DNA of 64,000 nucleotides from Calycina herbarum (Eukaryota > Ascomycota > Leotiomycetes > Helotiales > Pezizellaceae): the NCBI GenBank assembly GCA_001414485.1, contig LLEY01000037.1, forward strand, positions 62,001 to 126,000. The letters run 5' to 3'. Shown in pieces: positions 36,601 through 48,522 of this stretch; position 1 is the first letter of the stretch, and each line of letters begins with the position of its first letter. A model generated the notes under the pieces. The model was not told the origin of the DNA. It saw only the letters and a program-made list of their open reading frames with translations, and made no database searches. Position numbers and translations under genes: made by a program.

Positions 36601-38943
36601 TTCGGGTGTGAGACTTCCGAGTCTCATTCCAATTGGGATTTCGGCTTCCCACCCCTGACGACCCAAAGGGAATCCTTCCAAGAGGGAAAGTAGATGCACC
36701 AGAATGAGTAAAACAAGACCGTGGAAGCTAAAACATCAAACCCGGCGGGGAATCGGACTAAAAGGATCAAGGCAAGAAGAAAAATTAAACATCCCCCCCA
36801 CCTCGAAAAATTTCCTAATTAAAAACCCCAAAAAGAATCCCCTCACTTTACACACCAGAACCCCCGTCGATAGAGAAATTATCGCCCAACGTTATGAGAA
36901 CAGGGGTATGCCCCAGACAGATCTCCGGGGGCACGCCCACTGCTGCCCTGAATCTGTCAGATTTCCCTTCTTGGCTTGCTCTTCTTCATCAACACCCACC
37001 CCAAAACTTCCCTTGCCCTGTCATATTCCCCCCATGCAGGGCTGCACGGACAGTACGTTTCAAGTCAAGATTAGACCAGAGTGCAACAGTAAGATTGTGC
37101 ACACAGATTAGAGATTAGAAACGTCATCATCAAATCTCTCGTGGTGATTTGACTGCGTTCTTCGTGGTTGGCGCACCGCACCGCACCTCGTCTCGCCCTT
37201 CCTCCGTTGAGGGAAAAAAATCATCAGATCAGATCACGATTGTCTCTCTCACCCAACCAACCGTTTGATGTGCGCAAGGTGGGATTGAAGACCAAAAAAA
37301 GAAAGAAAAAAACATGTTTCGTTCTATCTTTATCTTCAAACAGTTTCCAGTTTCCAGTTTGAGGTGGAGAATAAAATGTCAAAAAGCAGCCGTTTTGGAA
37401 TGTTGTAAACCCTCTGAATCCGGACGATACCACCCCTGTAACCTTAAAGCACGTTCATCAGGAATCTCAGGCAAAGCGAGGGCAAGGCAAAGCGAGAGAG
37501 CACAACGAACCTCAGTGCAAATTTCCCGGGAGGGCGGGAGCGGGAGGGGCAGACCAGCCCAGAGCGACAAGGCACAAGGCAACGAACCCCTCGTGCAGAG
37601 TCCGTGATTGATTTCCCAATGAGGGCATCTCCCTTGTCCAAATAAAGAATTTGTTTCATCATTTTACTGCCAGGTGCTTCAGTACCGGTGATGATACTTG
37701 CAGCAAGCCAAGAGAGATTCTGTAGAGGTGTACGCGTATAGGGAGCATTAGTATAGTTGTCGTCGATGCTCGTCACTCTCTGCAGACATGTGAAAAAGGC
37801 TCAAATTTCAGAGAGATGGACGGAATAGGAGAAATGTACACAAGCCGCCGGAACAAAACAATCTCCCTCTTTCGGCACACCTAAGAGATTTGAAATGCAA
37901 GGATTCTTCATACTGCAGTAAGATGAGACGGACGCAATTGTAGCCAACTCACCCACGTGTGATATCTCCGCACTAGCCGCTAAAGAATATGGCGTTTCGA
38001 TTTGCCAAGGTGGTACCCAATTACTCTTGAAACTTCAAGAATTGGTGGAAATCCGGTGGAACACATCACCGAAATTTTATAAAGCCGTTGTAGAAAATAG
38101 AGCATGAAAAGAGTAAGGGTTTCATTCAAGAAGCTAGCCTTACTGCCTCTCTCGGAATATTGAGCTCCGGATGGCGTGCATGTCAAACGGCGTCGACAGT
38201 ACAGCAACAACAGGAGAATCTGCACAATCCTCCTTCCTTGTCCCTCTCTCCGACAACATCCAGTCCACAATCATCCAGTCAATCTTCAAGATTGCATCCG
38301 GTCCAACGATCCGTTTCCAGTCCAATCTTGTCTTATTTTTGCCAGAAAAAATCTTCTAATCCCTTCTCTTTCTTGTTGCTTTTTATATTCTCCCGAATCC
38401 AAAAAATATCGGCCAGCCGTGCCCAAAACCTGACCTTATGCTTCAAAGTCTCAAGTGAAGAAAAATATGCAAATATATACAAGGATAAAATGGCATCAGC
38501 ATCATCCGTTGTCGAAGAAGAAGGTAGACCAACGGAGAGCCAATGAAAATGAACTGCGGGATAATTTCCCACGCAAAGAACACCAAAAAATTCTAGCCCA
38601 ACCCAACCCAGATCTGACGCTATGATACAGTTGAAGGCCTAGCCTCCATCCACGAAATGAAAAAAAAAAATATACATGCTGAACCGAGTACTACGTACAA
38701 ACCCACCATGGGGACCAGCCAAAAGGCATTCGGTGGCAGAAAAGAAATTGAAAAAAATGCAGCTAGGATCGCGCAATAATTGGGTATCATATGAATATCG
38801 TTAACGATGGAAAAAATGTCATGATCCTTATGGTGGAGATGAAGGTAATCAAAAAATCCGGTGCGGGCTGATGAGTTGTTGTTCATTTCGCTGCAGGGGC
38901 CACCTAGATCGTCCCGGAGCCCAGAACTCATTCTGAAACTCGT
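33657..38943. other. 5.3-kb gene-free stretch
   Basis: Many short overlapping open frames but none with a recognisable domain or good start. Features seen are G8 runs near 35938-35945, C-rich and A-rich tracts around 36780-36850, and a duplicated caaagcgagag-like stretch near 37475-37500. Some untranslated RNA could be present but nothing supports one. The right end is the 3' flank of the Gln-rich protein gene. Confidence 0.45.
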
Positions 38944-40590
38944 CTAATCTCGCCCATCTCGCTTGAGAACTTTCGGTCTTCGTGAATCATCATTTTCGGG
39001 TGTCGTGTGTCGTTCGTCGTGCCTCATCTCCGGCGCTGCGGAATATTGGGGGTCTCGTTGGTGGCTTTGTTGCGATTGTAGATGGGACTGTGATTGCGGA
39101 CGCGAATCGCTTTGCTCCAACAACGACGAAACGGGATTCGAACCTCCCGACCGCCGTCGCGGTTGTGTCAATGGTGCCTGTTCAACGGGCATCGCAGGTC
39201 TTGGTGATGCCATACTTTGGGTGTTGAAGCTGCTTTCGGTGTGACGATGGCGGCTGGACGGACGACCATATGAATCAAGTCCGCGAGCAGACAAGTCACT
39301 TCTCTGCCTCGAATGACCTCGTCGGCGACTGGAAGGTGTGGAAGACCTCGTCTGGGAGAATGGTGGAGAGGTATATTGCGGCTGTGACGTTGGAGGTGGC
39401 GCTGGCTGCTGGGGACCGGTAGCCTTCCGCTTCTTTGGGGACGAGGTCGGGTCTGGATCACCCATTAGTTGATATCCATTGATACAGCGGCTCTATTGAC
39501 GCTTGCCTGAAGGGGTTGTCGGCTGGTTCCCGCTATTCGTACCCGTTTGTGAGGTGGGTGGTTGCCAATGATGAAAGTAAATTGAGGGCGAAGATTGGGG
39601 TTCTTGCTGCTGTGCTGACTGCGTTTGTTGCAATGGGTGGCCTATCTGCCCTGGGACTATCTGCATGCTGGGCCCTGATGGTGGTGGTTGGATCTGCATT
39701 TCTCCAGTATTCAGCCTAGGAAGATGTGATGTTGGAGGCCCTCGACCTGTGGTAGCCTGCGTTTGAGCAATTTGTCGAGATCTCGAGTTTGGCGATAATT
39801 GATAACTTGGTAGATATCCTGCCGTTTGCTGTGGTCCAGGTGGTCCTATGGGCGTGGAAGGAAGAGTCATGGGTTGGGGCTGGCCACTGAAAGATTGCGA
39901 ATGGGCCCGACCTTCGTGTCTTTGAGGCTGCTCTGGTGAAGTCTGCTGAGAAGGGAGCAATTGGGGTTGCTGCTGGTGTTGTTGCTGCAACTGATGCGCT
40001 TGCGCCATGTAGTGTTGAGCCCATTCCAGGCTGGCGTTGGGTAAGTTTCCACCACCCATTCCCGCAAATACCATTGGAACCATATAGGGCGGGATTCCTC
40101 CAGTCAAGCATGTCTTGAGCATTTCTTGTTCTATCTTGCGTTGCTCCAACCGAAGTGATTCCTGGCGGGTTTTTTCTTCCTCTTGCTTCCGCTTGTCCTC
40201 TTCCGCTTTGGCATGTAGCCAATCTCTCATCGATTCCTCCGCACCTTGCCACTGCTGTGGAGGTGCTGGTAGATGTCCCTGTCCCATGGGTTGGGCTAGT
40301 GGAGCATGGCTCAGAGTTGACTGGCTGATGGAAGACGATTGCTGGGGCGGTTGAGCCAGTGTCATCGCTGCCGGTGGTGGCAGTCCTCGGTGCGGTGTAG
40401 ACATTGGCTGTGCAGTATGATGGCTTGCTGAGAGAGGCGGCAAAGATTTGCTGCTGGCGGAGAACGAAGGAAAAGAGCCTGTCGAGGCAGTGACTGGTGA
40501 GAAACGAGAGGTGGATGGTGGGGTAGGTGGAGTGTAGTCATGGAAAGACTTGTAGCCTTGATGTGTTGGCTGTTTAATAGTGAGCAACAT
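38944..40590 (-). CDS. Gln/Pro-rich coiled-coil fungal protein
   Basis: Two exons on the minus strand, 40590-39507 and 39452-38944, joined by a likely 54-base GC-AG intron, give 530 residues. The middle holds a charged helix (SMRDWLHAKAEEDKRKQEEEKTRQ and following), then a conserved-looking block TCLTGGIPPYMVPMVFAGMGGGNLPNASLEW, then long Gln/Pro-rich segments. The last exon has a KKRK basic cluster and Ser/Arg-rich tail that could act as a nuclear signal. Similar proteins occur in other filamentous fungi without known function; a nuclear or transcription-related role is only inference. The region before the ATG (ctcactattaaacag) looks like a branch site and acceptor, so an upstream exon is possible. 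Confidence 0.75.
39453..39506 (-). other. Probable GC-AG intron, 54 bases
   Basis: The donor is cag/gcaagc, the branch-like site caactaat and the acceptor gatccag. Splicing removes the in-frame TAG after SGKRQ and joins TTPS to DPTSSPKKRK in frame. No GT donor gives an open product. Confidence 0.65.
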
Positions 40591-42066
40591 CTCGAAGGAA
40601 AGGTCTCGAGACTAGAAGAGCGACATGAAGTAGTGGGAGGAAGAAAGAACGTTGGATAGAAACAGTGCGGTGGGAGAGGTGATGGGTAGGTAGGCGAGGG
40701 GCCCGGAAGACTTTTATGTAGAAGGCAAAGAACCCCACATGTAGGTAGGTAGGTATAGAACTCCCAGGTCATATCCAAGCAGGTACCGTGCGTTATAATA
40801 GAGTTGGTTGTAAGGATGGACCTTACCTACCGGAACGGGATATCAAAGTACTCCAGACGAAACCAGGTTCTGGTACTATGGCAATGTGATGGCTCGGACT
40901 CGGTGTAGCTTAATTCTGGTGCTCGCTAATCACAAAGCTACGACTGACAGCTTCTAGATGTGGGCTCCGATGGCTGCTCGACTACATGGACGATCTCTGG
41001 CGGAAGGGTGTGTGTGGGTGCGTAAGAAAATATGCTAAAGTTGTTGAAATGCCAACCAGATCGACAAGACGCGACCAGACTTGGAAGGAAGGATGAGTTG
41101 AGGAAAGAAACGAACCACTCAGAGATTGGTAGAAAAGGGTGGAGGAAGAAGAGGGCCAGGAATTCTTGAATATGGTTGAGACTAGACTAATCGTGCAAGG
41201 TCGCCTAGGCTTGTAGGAACAGGGTACGGGTGGTTGATATTACACCCCGCAGACAGGTAGGCATGTATCCATATTCGTAATTGTTCCGAAAGGCTTAGGT
41301 TACGACGGGGATTGAGCTGCTTGGAGATTGTTTCGAGGGACCGGGATATTGAAAAGTCCACCGCTCGCGATGCCGTGGTGATGAGAAGTGAGCCCTGGAG
41401 GAAAGATGTAATGCTCTGCTTCTGGAAAGGGTCAGGTAGGTAAAGTGACTGTTGCTGACCATGGGAGTTATTACGGGTGGATCCCGCGCGACATGCCAGT
41501 GGCAGTGGCAGTACTTGTAATCAGAAAAAGAGCTAGAAGTGCATGGATGATGGGCAACTAGGTTCTGGGGCCCGGAGACTAGGAGTGGGAGTGGGCAGTT
41601 GGTTCCATACTAGCTGCGCTGCTAGTTTGGTGGGCCGGCTGCAGAGGGCTGTAAGCTTTCCACTCCTACTCCTCTACTGGGACCTCTACTCGTCCTGGTG
41701 GTTGATGCATCTGCATCTGCATCTGCATGTCCAAGCGGTGTTGTTGTCTTGTACTCTGGTGGCGTCCGGGACAAGGAAGAAGAAGAAGAAGAAGCTCTCG
41801 AGGGAGGTTGGGCTGAAGTGATTGGCTGCAAGTAGGGAAGCCTGCAAACGTTGGAAGACCCTGTCTAGAGACTATTTCGAAATTGGGGTACGGAGTATCT
41901 CGAGAGGGGTCCTCGATCTGATATCCCAATCCAATATATGGTGGAGATCTGTTTCGAGTCCAGAGTCTGGACTCTCAACGGGCGTCAAAGTAGCTCGACG
42001 CTCTTCCTTGATCGCAGCGATAAAGTGCCAACCACCAGCACCTCCACCACCAACGTACCGTACTGT

Positions 42067-42126
42067 ACCTCATACCTCATACCTCATACCTCATACCTCA
42101 TACCTCATGCCTCATACCTCATGCCT
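42067..42126. repeat. 7-base tandem repeat acctcat, about 8 copies
   Basis: Head-to-tail acctcat units with two variants (gcctcat) are visible. The repeat lies in non-coding sequence. Confidence 0.9.
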
Positions 42127-42467
42127 CGCCTCGTCAGTCACCCGAATCCACGGTCATCGGGGAGGGGTCCTCCCGCCCAAACAACGCCACAGTCCTGTCG
42201 GTGTCGGCGGTGCTGCCAAAACATCGTTCGCGGTTGCACATGGAGTGAGATGGACGCCTCTCCCATTCCCCATCTCCCACATCTCCCACTCCCATCTCGG
42301 TCGCGGATCTCCCCTGATCCCATTTGTCTGGTGGGTTTCCCAGACCCCTGAGAACCGGGACTCCCTCGTGCTAGCTTCAACCGTCAATGGAGCAATGGAG
42401 CAATGGAACCAACTGTCCGACACCGAAGACCTCAAGCTGGTCTTGAGGCTTGAATCTTGATTTCCCA

Positions 42468-42515
42468 TGCTTGCTTGCTTGCTTCTTGCTTGCTTGCTTG
42501 CTTGCTTCTTCTTCT
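42468..42515. repeat. Tetranucleotide gctt repeat with ttc interruptions
   Basis: Two gctt runs of three and five units are separated by cttgctt, followed by a short ctt run. It is a simple microsatellite. Confidence 0.85.
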
Positions 42516-42590
42516 CCTTGCCCAGCCCAGCCCAGCTAGTCCTCTTTCTGCGTGGCAATTTGATGCTGGTGTCTGACTGGCCGATACCAC

Positions 42591-42618
42591 TGGCTGTCTG
42601 GCTGTCTGGCTGTCTGGC
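42591..42618. repeat. 8-base tandem repeat tggctgtc, 3.5 copies
   Basis: Three perfect copies and a partial fourth are visible in non-coding sequence. Confidence 0.85.
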
Positions 42619-44299
42619 AGTGACACTGGAGTCTCCGCCGCCCACGCAACCACGAAGTAGAAAAAACCAGGTTTGCACGGGAATGAGGCAATGAGCTGCC
42701 GATACCGTCTAGGATCGACTCCTGGTCGGCTCCTTCGGGCTTAGTTCGATCTCGAGGTTTATGATCGTTCGTCGAATCCCGTCCCATGGCATCCCCATGC
42801 TCTCCCATGCTCTCCCATGCTGAAACACAAGGCGATAAACCCATTGTCCTGGCCAACCCTGCCACTCGTCTCAAACGAGCCTCTCAACCGAAGCAGAAAG
42901 CCAGCAGAAGCAGCGCGGGCAAGCCACGCTTCCTCCGGCCGCAAAGGACGAATCAGGTGGAGCGCTTCAACGTCTGGCTGATTAAAAATAAAAATCCTCG
43001 TGGCTGCAATTCCCCATTCGCACGGTGAGTGGTTGACCCGGCCAGCGACATCCCAACCATCCAGAACCAAACCCCTCTTTCTGCTACACTATTGCCACAG
43101 TATATTTGCCTGCAAATGGACAGGACGCTTGCCCTTGACCTTACCTCCCCGTCCTACTATAATTACCAGAATTGATGCCATGGACAAACCTGCTCTATGC
43201 AGCGGTCGCAGGGAAGAATGCAGCGCGTTCAACTCGGGTCCATAATATTTCCCACTTGGACAGGCTGGTGTTGACGGCTCCAGGAGTCAGAGGTCAGAGG
43301 TCAGAGCCTCCACCCAAATTAGATAGATACAGTACAGTTACTAGGTACAGTACCAGTCCCAAGTACTGTAGAGGGGAGCGCGAGACGAGACGAGGCGTGT
43401 ATTGAAGCGGAGGGTAGTCGGTGTCAATGACCAGTAATGGCCTGATGTTCCAAGTGCTGTCAAGATTGGAATTAGACTTGTCTAGACCGGTGGAGCGTAA
43501 AAGACTCCCAATCTGGTGATACGTACTGAAGTGTATTAGGTGCTTACTCAACTATCTCGCGTACTCCCAATGCCAATTACTCCAGTCTGACGGGAATTTC
43601 TCGCAGGATATCGTCTCAATTCGAAGAGGAGGAGTTTGGATAAGCGCTGATGTCGCTTGGTTTTGGAGTTGTAACTGTTGCTGTTTTGAGCCTTCTCCAT
43701 GGCGATATGATTATCCCATTTTCTCTCTCCGACTTGTCCTCCGCTCCTCACACCTTTCTGCTGAGTCTACTCTACAAAGTATCATCCTGCATATTATCCT
43801 GCATTGACCTGCAATCTGCAGTCATCTGCAACCAAACCTCTCGAGAGCGGCCAAGTTTCAAGCCAGTAAACCCCATCGTTGATGGCCACGCGACGCCGCA
43901 AGCAACTGCACCAACCCGTCTCTGGGAGGGACCCCCGAAGTGCAGATTAGAGCAATTTCGAGTCCCGCGTCTGCCTCCCTCGCGCGTTATCTGTCGTTTC
44001 TCTCCCAGTGTCGTATTCTGCTTTGTTTATCCAAGAGAATACACATTGAAAGTTGAGCTCCCAACTGCCAGCTGCCCTCCCTGGTAACCACATCCACAGA
44101 AGACCGCGGCTCGGATTGCGGCTCTAGAAAGGAATGGTTGGCTGCAAAATCCGTCCCGCGTAGCCTGCACCGCTATCCCGAGATCGCTTCGACTCCCTCA
44201 GAATCGTTGTCTCTCTATGAACAGTTGACAAGCTCCAGTATTCTCCACAACCAGTGCACTGCGAGGCTAACAACTTGACGATCTTCTTATCAGCCTTCA

Positions 44300-44328
44300 C
44301 CAAAAGCATTACCAAAAGCATTACCAAG
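44300..44328. repeat. 12-base tandem repeat, about 2.5 copies
   Basis: The unit accaaaagcatt is repeated twice and a partial third follows. No gene is tied to it. Confidence 0.7.
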
Positions 44329-46677
44329 AGCAGCCTTCTACCTCTGATGTGCTCCTCGGGGTTTTACAAAACGCCTGTTGCACACCGATTGAATAGAGCA
44401 TTCAATGCGTGGGCTATTGATGGCTCGGTTTCGCTAACCGCGTGTGTCAAAAGATCCTCATCTGAGGTTGCGTGCGGCATCTGTCCCATTTAGCGCCCTT
44501 CAAATGGCTTTTCCGCCTGCTATGAAACAATCAGGTACTCTCTCGCTCGAAATACTCCCGTCACTTTAGCTTACTTGACTTTTAGGTTGTCCTAAGTGAG
44601 CAACGCCAGCTTTGAAGTATATTCAGGCAATTCCTTTTGGAACGAGCTCGGTCAACGCCCGTCAACATGTTCTCTCAGGTTCCTAGAGGACCACTTCTTG
44701 CGCGAGGATAGCGGGTTTGGTTCCTAGAGGGTTGGCTTTGCGAAATCGAATTCCTTTACACATCGTACCATTGCGAGCGATGTCCTCGACTCGATAGACC
44801 TGTTAGGGTTGGTATGGGCGCCCTAGTGCTGTGTCAGAGCATTGGCCGGCGTTGGAGGCTCAAATTAAAGTCCATCCTTGAGTCAAGGGCTGAAAAGAAA
44901 TACGATCAGGACTTATCGAGAACTCATATTTTCCCCTTCTTTTCCTCCACCAATTTGTAAGGTTTCTTCGAGCTGACGCGGTCATTACAGATGGGGAAGC
45001 GCAGATGTTAGCTCGACACTTCAATGTTGGAATAGCAAGAGGAGTGGATGGATGGGGAGGCAGCCAAGATACCGGACACTGCTTTAGACGAACTATATTA
45101 CGAAAGTCTACCTGCGGCATTCGTATTTTCCAAACTAGCGAAAATGGCCAACGTTGGGTCACCAACGTCTGAATTACCATGCATACAGCACTAGTTCAGG
45201 ATCGGCAGCAGCACCTTACAACTCGAGGCGAGTTATATATTTTCTTGGGTTCGGTATATGCAAACTACTGGAAAATCGATCCCGCCGTTAGCCATCAGCC
45301 TAAGTTTTGACGTTGGGTTTGCCGAACAACGTCGCATTTTATCGCGTGGCATTTAGTCACATCTGACCAACACCAACTCAAGCCTCTCCTGTGCGCTTCT
45401 GTGGCTTCCTTTTTACTCAGTTCCTGGTCCGTGTCAAAGATCGTCAAGGGATCGACGGGATCAACCTCAGTTGGGGTGACGGACAGTGCTCAAGTAGTAC
45501 GCGACCACAGATTAGGGAGCTATATTGTGTGGTGGCGTATCCTAGGTCACCGAGGACTGCTTGATCGGTGCTTCATATCTAAGCGCTTGACGCTTTCCTC
45601 CGCGATTCGTGGGAAACTCGCAGGCTGTGGCGCTAGCGGATGGTCGGCGAACGAGATCTTTCGAAAACGATACGAATTACACCACAAAAGCAACAGCTCG
45701 CTAGGCCAAATAATCTCACTAATAACACCAGCGGTGTCGGCTCAGATATTGGCTTTGACGAGCTAAAGAAATGTGTCTCTGAGGACAATGATGAGGAAAT
45801 ACAAAGGAAGGGGGAATCGCACGGAATCACCAACCAAATAAGCGTTCTCTTGATGTGCCACTAGCAATTCTTTTGATTGGGCACAAGAAGAGTGTCGCTC
45901 AACTTCGAAGCTTGGAAACTCCAATCACCAGCCGAAACAGTGATGTTGAGCAGAAAGGATTGGGTGGTCCTCCAAAAGCCAGAAGTTGTTTTCCCGCTCA
46001 AGCGAATTTAAAGGGGAGGCCAAAATTCCGACTCGCATTGAGGACTACCATTAACCCCCTACACCCTCTCGTCACCATTGATTTAAGCATGATCATTTCT
46101 GACCTTGTCCAAAGTTCTACAAAAGATTGACCTTGGTACACTGGCCCCCCAAATTTTCACCTCCCATACTCATCGCTGTGCTACCATCGATTCATCCTTC
46201 AAGTCGGGGCCAAGATGTTTTGCTTCTATTGATAAGAGTCCGTGATCTGGGCAGTTCCAGTGGAACATACCTACACCTTTTCGAATTTTTCCTTTCTCGT
46301 CTACTTTGCTGGGAAATTTTCCATCGCCTTCTATCCGTGCATTGGTACCACCAGTACGGCTGCCTGAATTTTGGTGTGCGAAACAATCTGGGAGCATCAA
46401 AAGCATTGCTCGAAACGAAAAGCATTTGAGTAATTGGAAAGCCGCTTCTCCGTTCTGGGATTACTTGGGTAATGAGAAACGCAGGGGTAAAGAATATATA
46501 TGACCTTTGCAGGCTTGAGTAAGAACAGTTACTGTATTCTTATGTACTCGCAGGATCGAAGTCTCGTTAGAATCATATCTGTTTTCTTTATTCTGTTACC
46601 TTCCTTTTTTCTTCTTCTTCAGTTCTTATGTTCTCCCCTTTAGTATCTATCCATCCCTCTCCCTAGAAAGAAACTTA

Positions 46678-46702
46678 GGCCCTGTTTGGATTAGATTATT
46701 TT
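46678..46702 (+). repeat. Left terminal inverted repeat of the Harbinger element
   Basis: The 25 bases from ggccctgtttgg to attatttt are the exact reverse complement of 48364-48388. Confidence 0.95.
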
Positions 46703-46905
46703 AGAGGGATTATTTTGAGGATTATTTAGGATTATATAAGATTAATCGCCTCCTAATAATCTGGGATTAATTAAATGGATTAATATTAATCCGAATCTCC
46801 GAGCACCCCTGTACCCTTGAATTCACCCCCCTCAAGTACATATATACATTTAATTATTATTACAGCTTCTCCTCCTCTACAACGTCTTGCAATCGTACTT
46901 CTAAC

Positions 46906-47415
46906 ATGGCCGAGCCACTAGCACAAGAGGTCCCTGAGGCTATTCAACTATCGGATTCAGCCTCTGAATACATGCCAACAGTAGAGGAACTCGCAGCGCA
47001 TACGAACAATACACCTGCCGCCAAACCAGTATCCAAAGCTTCTAAAAAGTCAACCAAAAAGTCTACTAAGAAGATGACCGATACTACTAGCACTCAAGAG
47101 GAATCTCAACGCGATAAACCCAAGAAACAGGCTAAACCACGCGTACGATGGACCCACGAACTACACGAAGCCCTCGTACTCGAGGCCCATCATCAGTTTA
47201 TTATAGGAAAGAGTACTGATGCCGGTGGTTTCAAAGGAGAGGGTTAGGCCGCGATAGTTAATAAGGTCAACGAGTTGTTTGGCTCTACTACCTTTGAGGT
47301 TAAGCATATTCGTAATAAATGGAATTGCTTTAAGGATTGGTGGAAAACTTGGAGCATTTTAGAAGGCAATTCTAGTATGGGATGGGATGCCGAGAAAGAA
47401 TTGTATCGCTATTAG
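46906..47415 (+). pseudogene. Harbinger Myb/SANT-like DNA-binding protein, broken
   Basis: This is the accessory protein of Harbinger elements that binds DNA and helps the transposase. The ATG at 46906 opens a Lys/Ser/Thr-rich N-terminus, then RVRWTHELHEALVLEAHHQF and, after a stop, AAIVNKVNELFGSTTFEVKHIRNKW, KDWWKTW and GWDAEKE, which is the Myb/SANT-like (Myb_DNA-bind_3) fold in order. The TAG at 47245-47247 sits where the family has Trp (KGEG-W-AAIV), so it is a TGG-to-TAG change of RIP type. The frame then ends at TAG 47413-47415 at the deletion point. The C-terminal part is missing. Confidence 0.85.
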
Positions 47416-48163
47416 CGTATCCTACGTCTCCAAGCCAGTATTTACCCTCCGGAGTCGTAAAGCCACCATGGAATTTGGCATCTCGCAGGACGGCAGAGTC
47501 GTGAGCAGATCCTTCCCACCCAGCTAGTATATATGTAAACTGCATATCGAAGTCACACGCCGCGAGGACGTTCTGAGAGATCTCCTTTCGATTACGATAC
47601 CGTGGAATATCCTCTGCTGGAACGTGTATCTTGATGTGCGTACCATCGAGCGCTCCTACGCAATCTTTGAAGTATGGAAAGTACTTAGAATCGTCTACAA
47701 TTCGAGAGGCAAGAGGCGTATCTTTCGTAGGCAAATTGACTACTTCGGAATGGAGGCTAACTATGGCGTTTAGGATCTCGTAAAATACTCGGTGTATCGT
47801 CTCTCCCGAATGCCCAAAAACCTCCTAGACCATGCGATTCGAGCTCTTATTCTTGACGGCGTAAAGAAAGATCTCCAACTTCTCCTCCAACTCAACACTT
47901 TATGTACGAGAGTCCTTGACCTCGGAGCTCTCTGCGATCCAATCTCGAAGGTCGTAAAACGTAGGGAGGCTCATCCGGAGCACCCGATATATGCGATTAT
48001 GACTGTCGCACTTAAGGAGCTCTTTTGTATATTTGGAGCCTTTGAGAGGGTCGATCGCAAGGGAGCGCTTAGGATGATGCGAATACGATTGCAATAGAGT
48101 ACACTGAAGAAGGAGTAATTGAAGGTGATACTGCTCTGCCTCGAATTCGTCGTCGGTGTCCAT
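47372..48163 (-). pseudogene. Harbinger DDE transposase (DDE_Tnp_4), broken
   Basis: The frame starts at ATG 48163 (MDTDDEFEAEQYHLQ) and runs in one frame to 47372 with two stops, TAA at 47900-47902 and TAG at 47825-47827, both at places where CAA and CAG (Gln) would be expected. After the second stop the catalytic part is clear: DCVGALDGTHI (first Asp), then AGWEGSAHDSAVL (second Asp), then YWLGDVGYAN. The third acidic residue and the rest of the catalytic domain are missing: past GYAN the frame runs into the antisense of the accessory gene. The helical N-terminal part (LRMSLPTFYDLRDWI, VEEKLEIFLYAV, FGHSGETIHRVF) is of usual type. Confidence 0.9.
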
Positions 48164-48225
48164 AGTAAGTGGTGGTGGTGGTGGTAGAGTATATGGGAGT
48201 ATAGACGTGGATGGCGAATAATCCC

Positions 48226-48253
48226 AATTCAACACCTCTTAAGGTGTTGAATT
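48226..48253. repeat. 28-base palindrome near the right Harbinger end
   Basis: Two perfect 12-base arms (aattcaacacct and its reverse complement) flank a 4-base spacer. The hairpin lies between the transposase start and the right terminal repeat. Confidence 0.85.
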
Positions 48254-48363
48254 CAATTTAGTGTGGGATTATTTGGGATTATTTAAAATTAATAGAATTG
48301 AATGTAAGTGTTTGGATTATAAGGATTAATTGGGATTATTTAATAATCTTACGAATAATCTTC

Positions 48364-48388
48364 AAAATAATCTAATCCAAACAGGGCC
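48364..48388 (-). repeat. Right terminal inverted repeat of the Harbinger element
   Basis: Exact reverse complement of 46678-46702; the TTA duplication follows at 48389-48391. Confidence 0.95.
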
Positions 48389-48522
48389 TTAAGTCACTTG
48401 GAGTTAATTCACTAATGAATGTCTTATTAATATATCACTCTTTTGTCTTGAGAAAATGTTCCCTAGTCGTTCTGTTGCGAGTTTTAATATATACTATGTT
48501 TTCATATATATTATATTCTATA

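Larger units (their letters stand above)
40591..46677. other. 6-kb gene-free stretch rich in simple repeats
   Basis: Upstream region of the Gln-rich gene up to the Harbinger element. It contains gtag/tagg runs near 40740-40755, gcatct repeats near 41707-41729, an aag run near 41777-41797, the repeats listed separately at 42067-42619, a 10-base repeat (ctctcccatg) near 42799-42820 and a 12-base repeat at 44300-44328. The open frames follow these repeats and show no domain. I see no convincing gene. Confidence 0.45.
46678..48388. mobile_element. PIF/Harbinger DNA transposon, internally deleted
   Basis: The element is 1711 bases, bounded by perfect 25-base terminal inverted repeats that begin GGCCCTGTTTGG and a 3-base TTA duplication (46675-46677 and 48389-48391), the target preference of the PIF/Harbinger superfamily. 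It holds two convergent genes, a Myb/SANT-like DNA-binding protein (plus) and a DDE transposase (minus), both broken and both cut short where they meet near 47405-47415. This indicates an internal deletion that removed the 3' ends of both genes. Nonsense codons of the C-to-T or G-to-A type agree with RIP. It cannot move on its own. Confidence 0.92.

Noticed and set aside
41822..42460. 212-codon plus-strand frame
   Set aside because: It is carried by the acctcat repeat (SYLIPHT repeats) and other simple sequence; not a credible protein.
45401..45766. 121-codon plus-strand frame starting with a hydrophobic segment
   Set aside because: No domain, no good promoter and no codon signal; kept out for lack of support.
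47792..48097. 101-codon plus-strand frame in the Harbinger element
   Set aside because: It is the antisense of the transposase N-terminal half.
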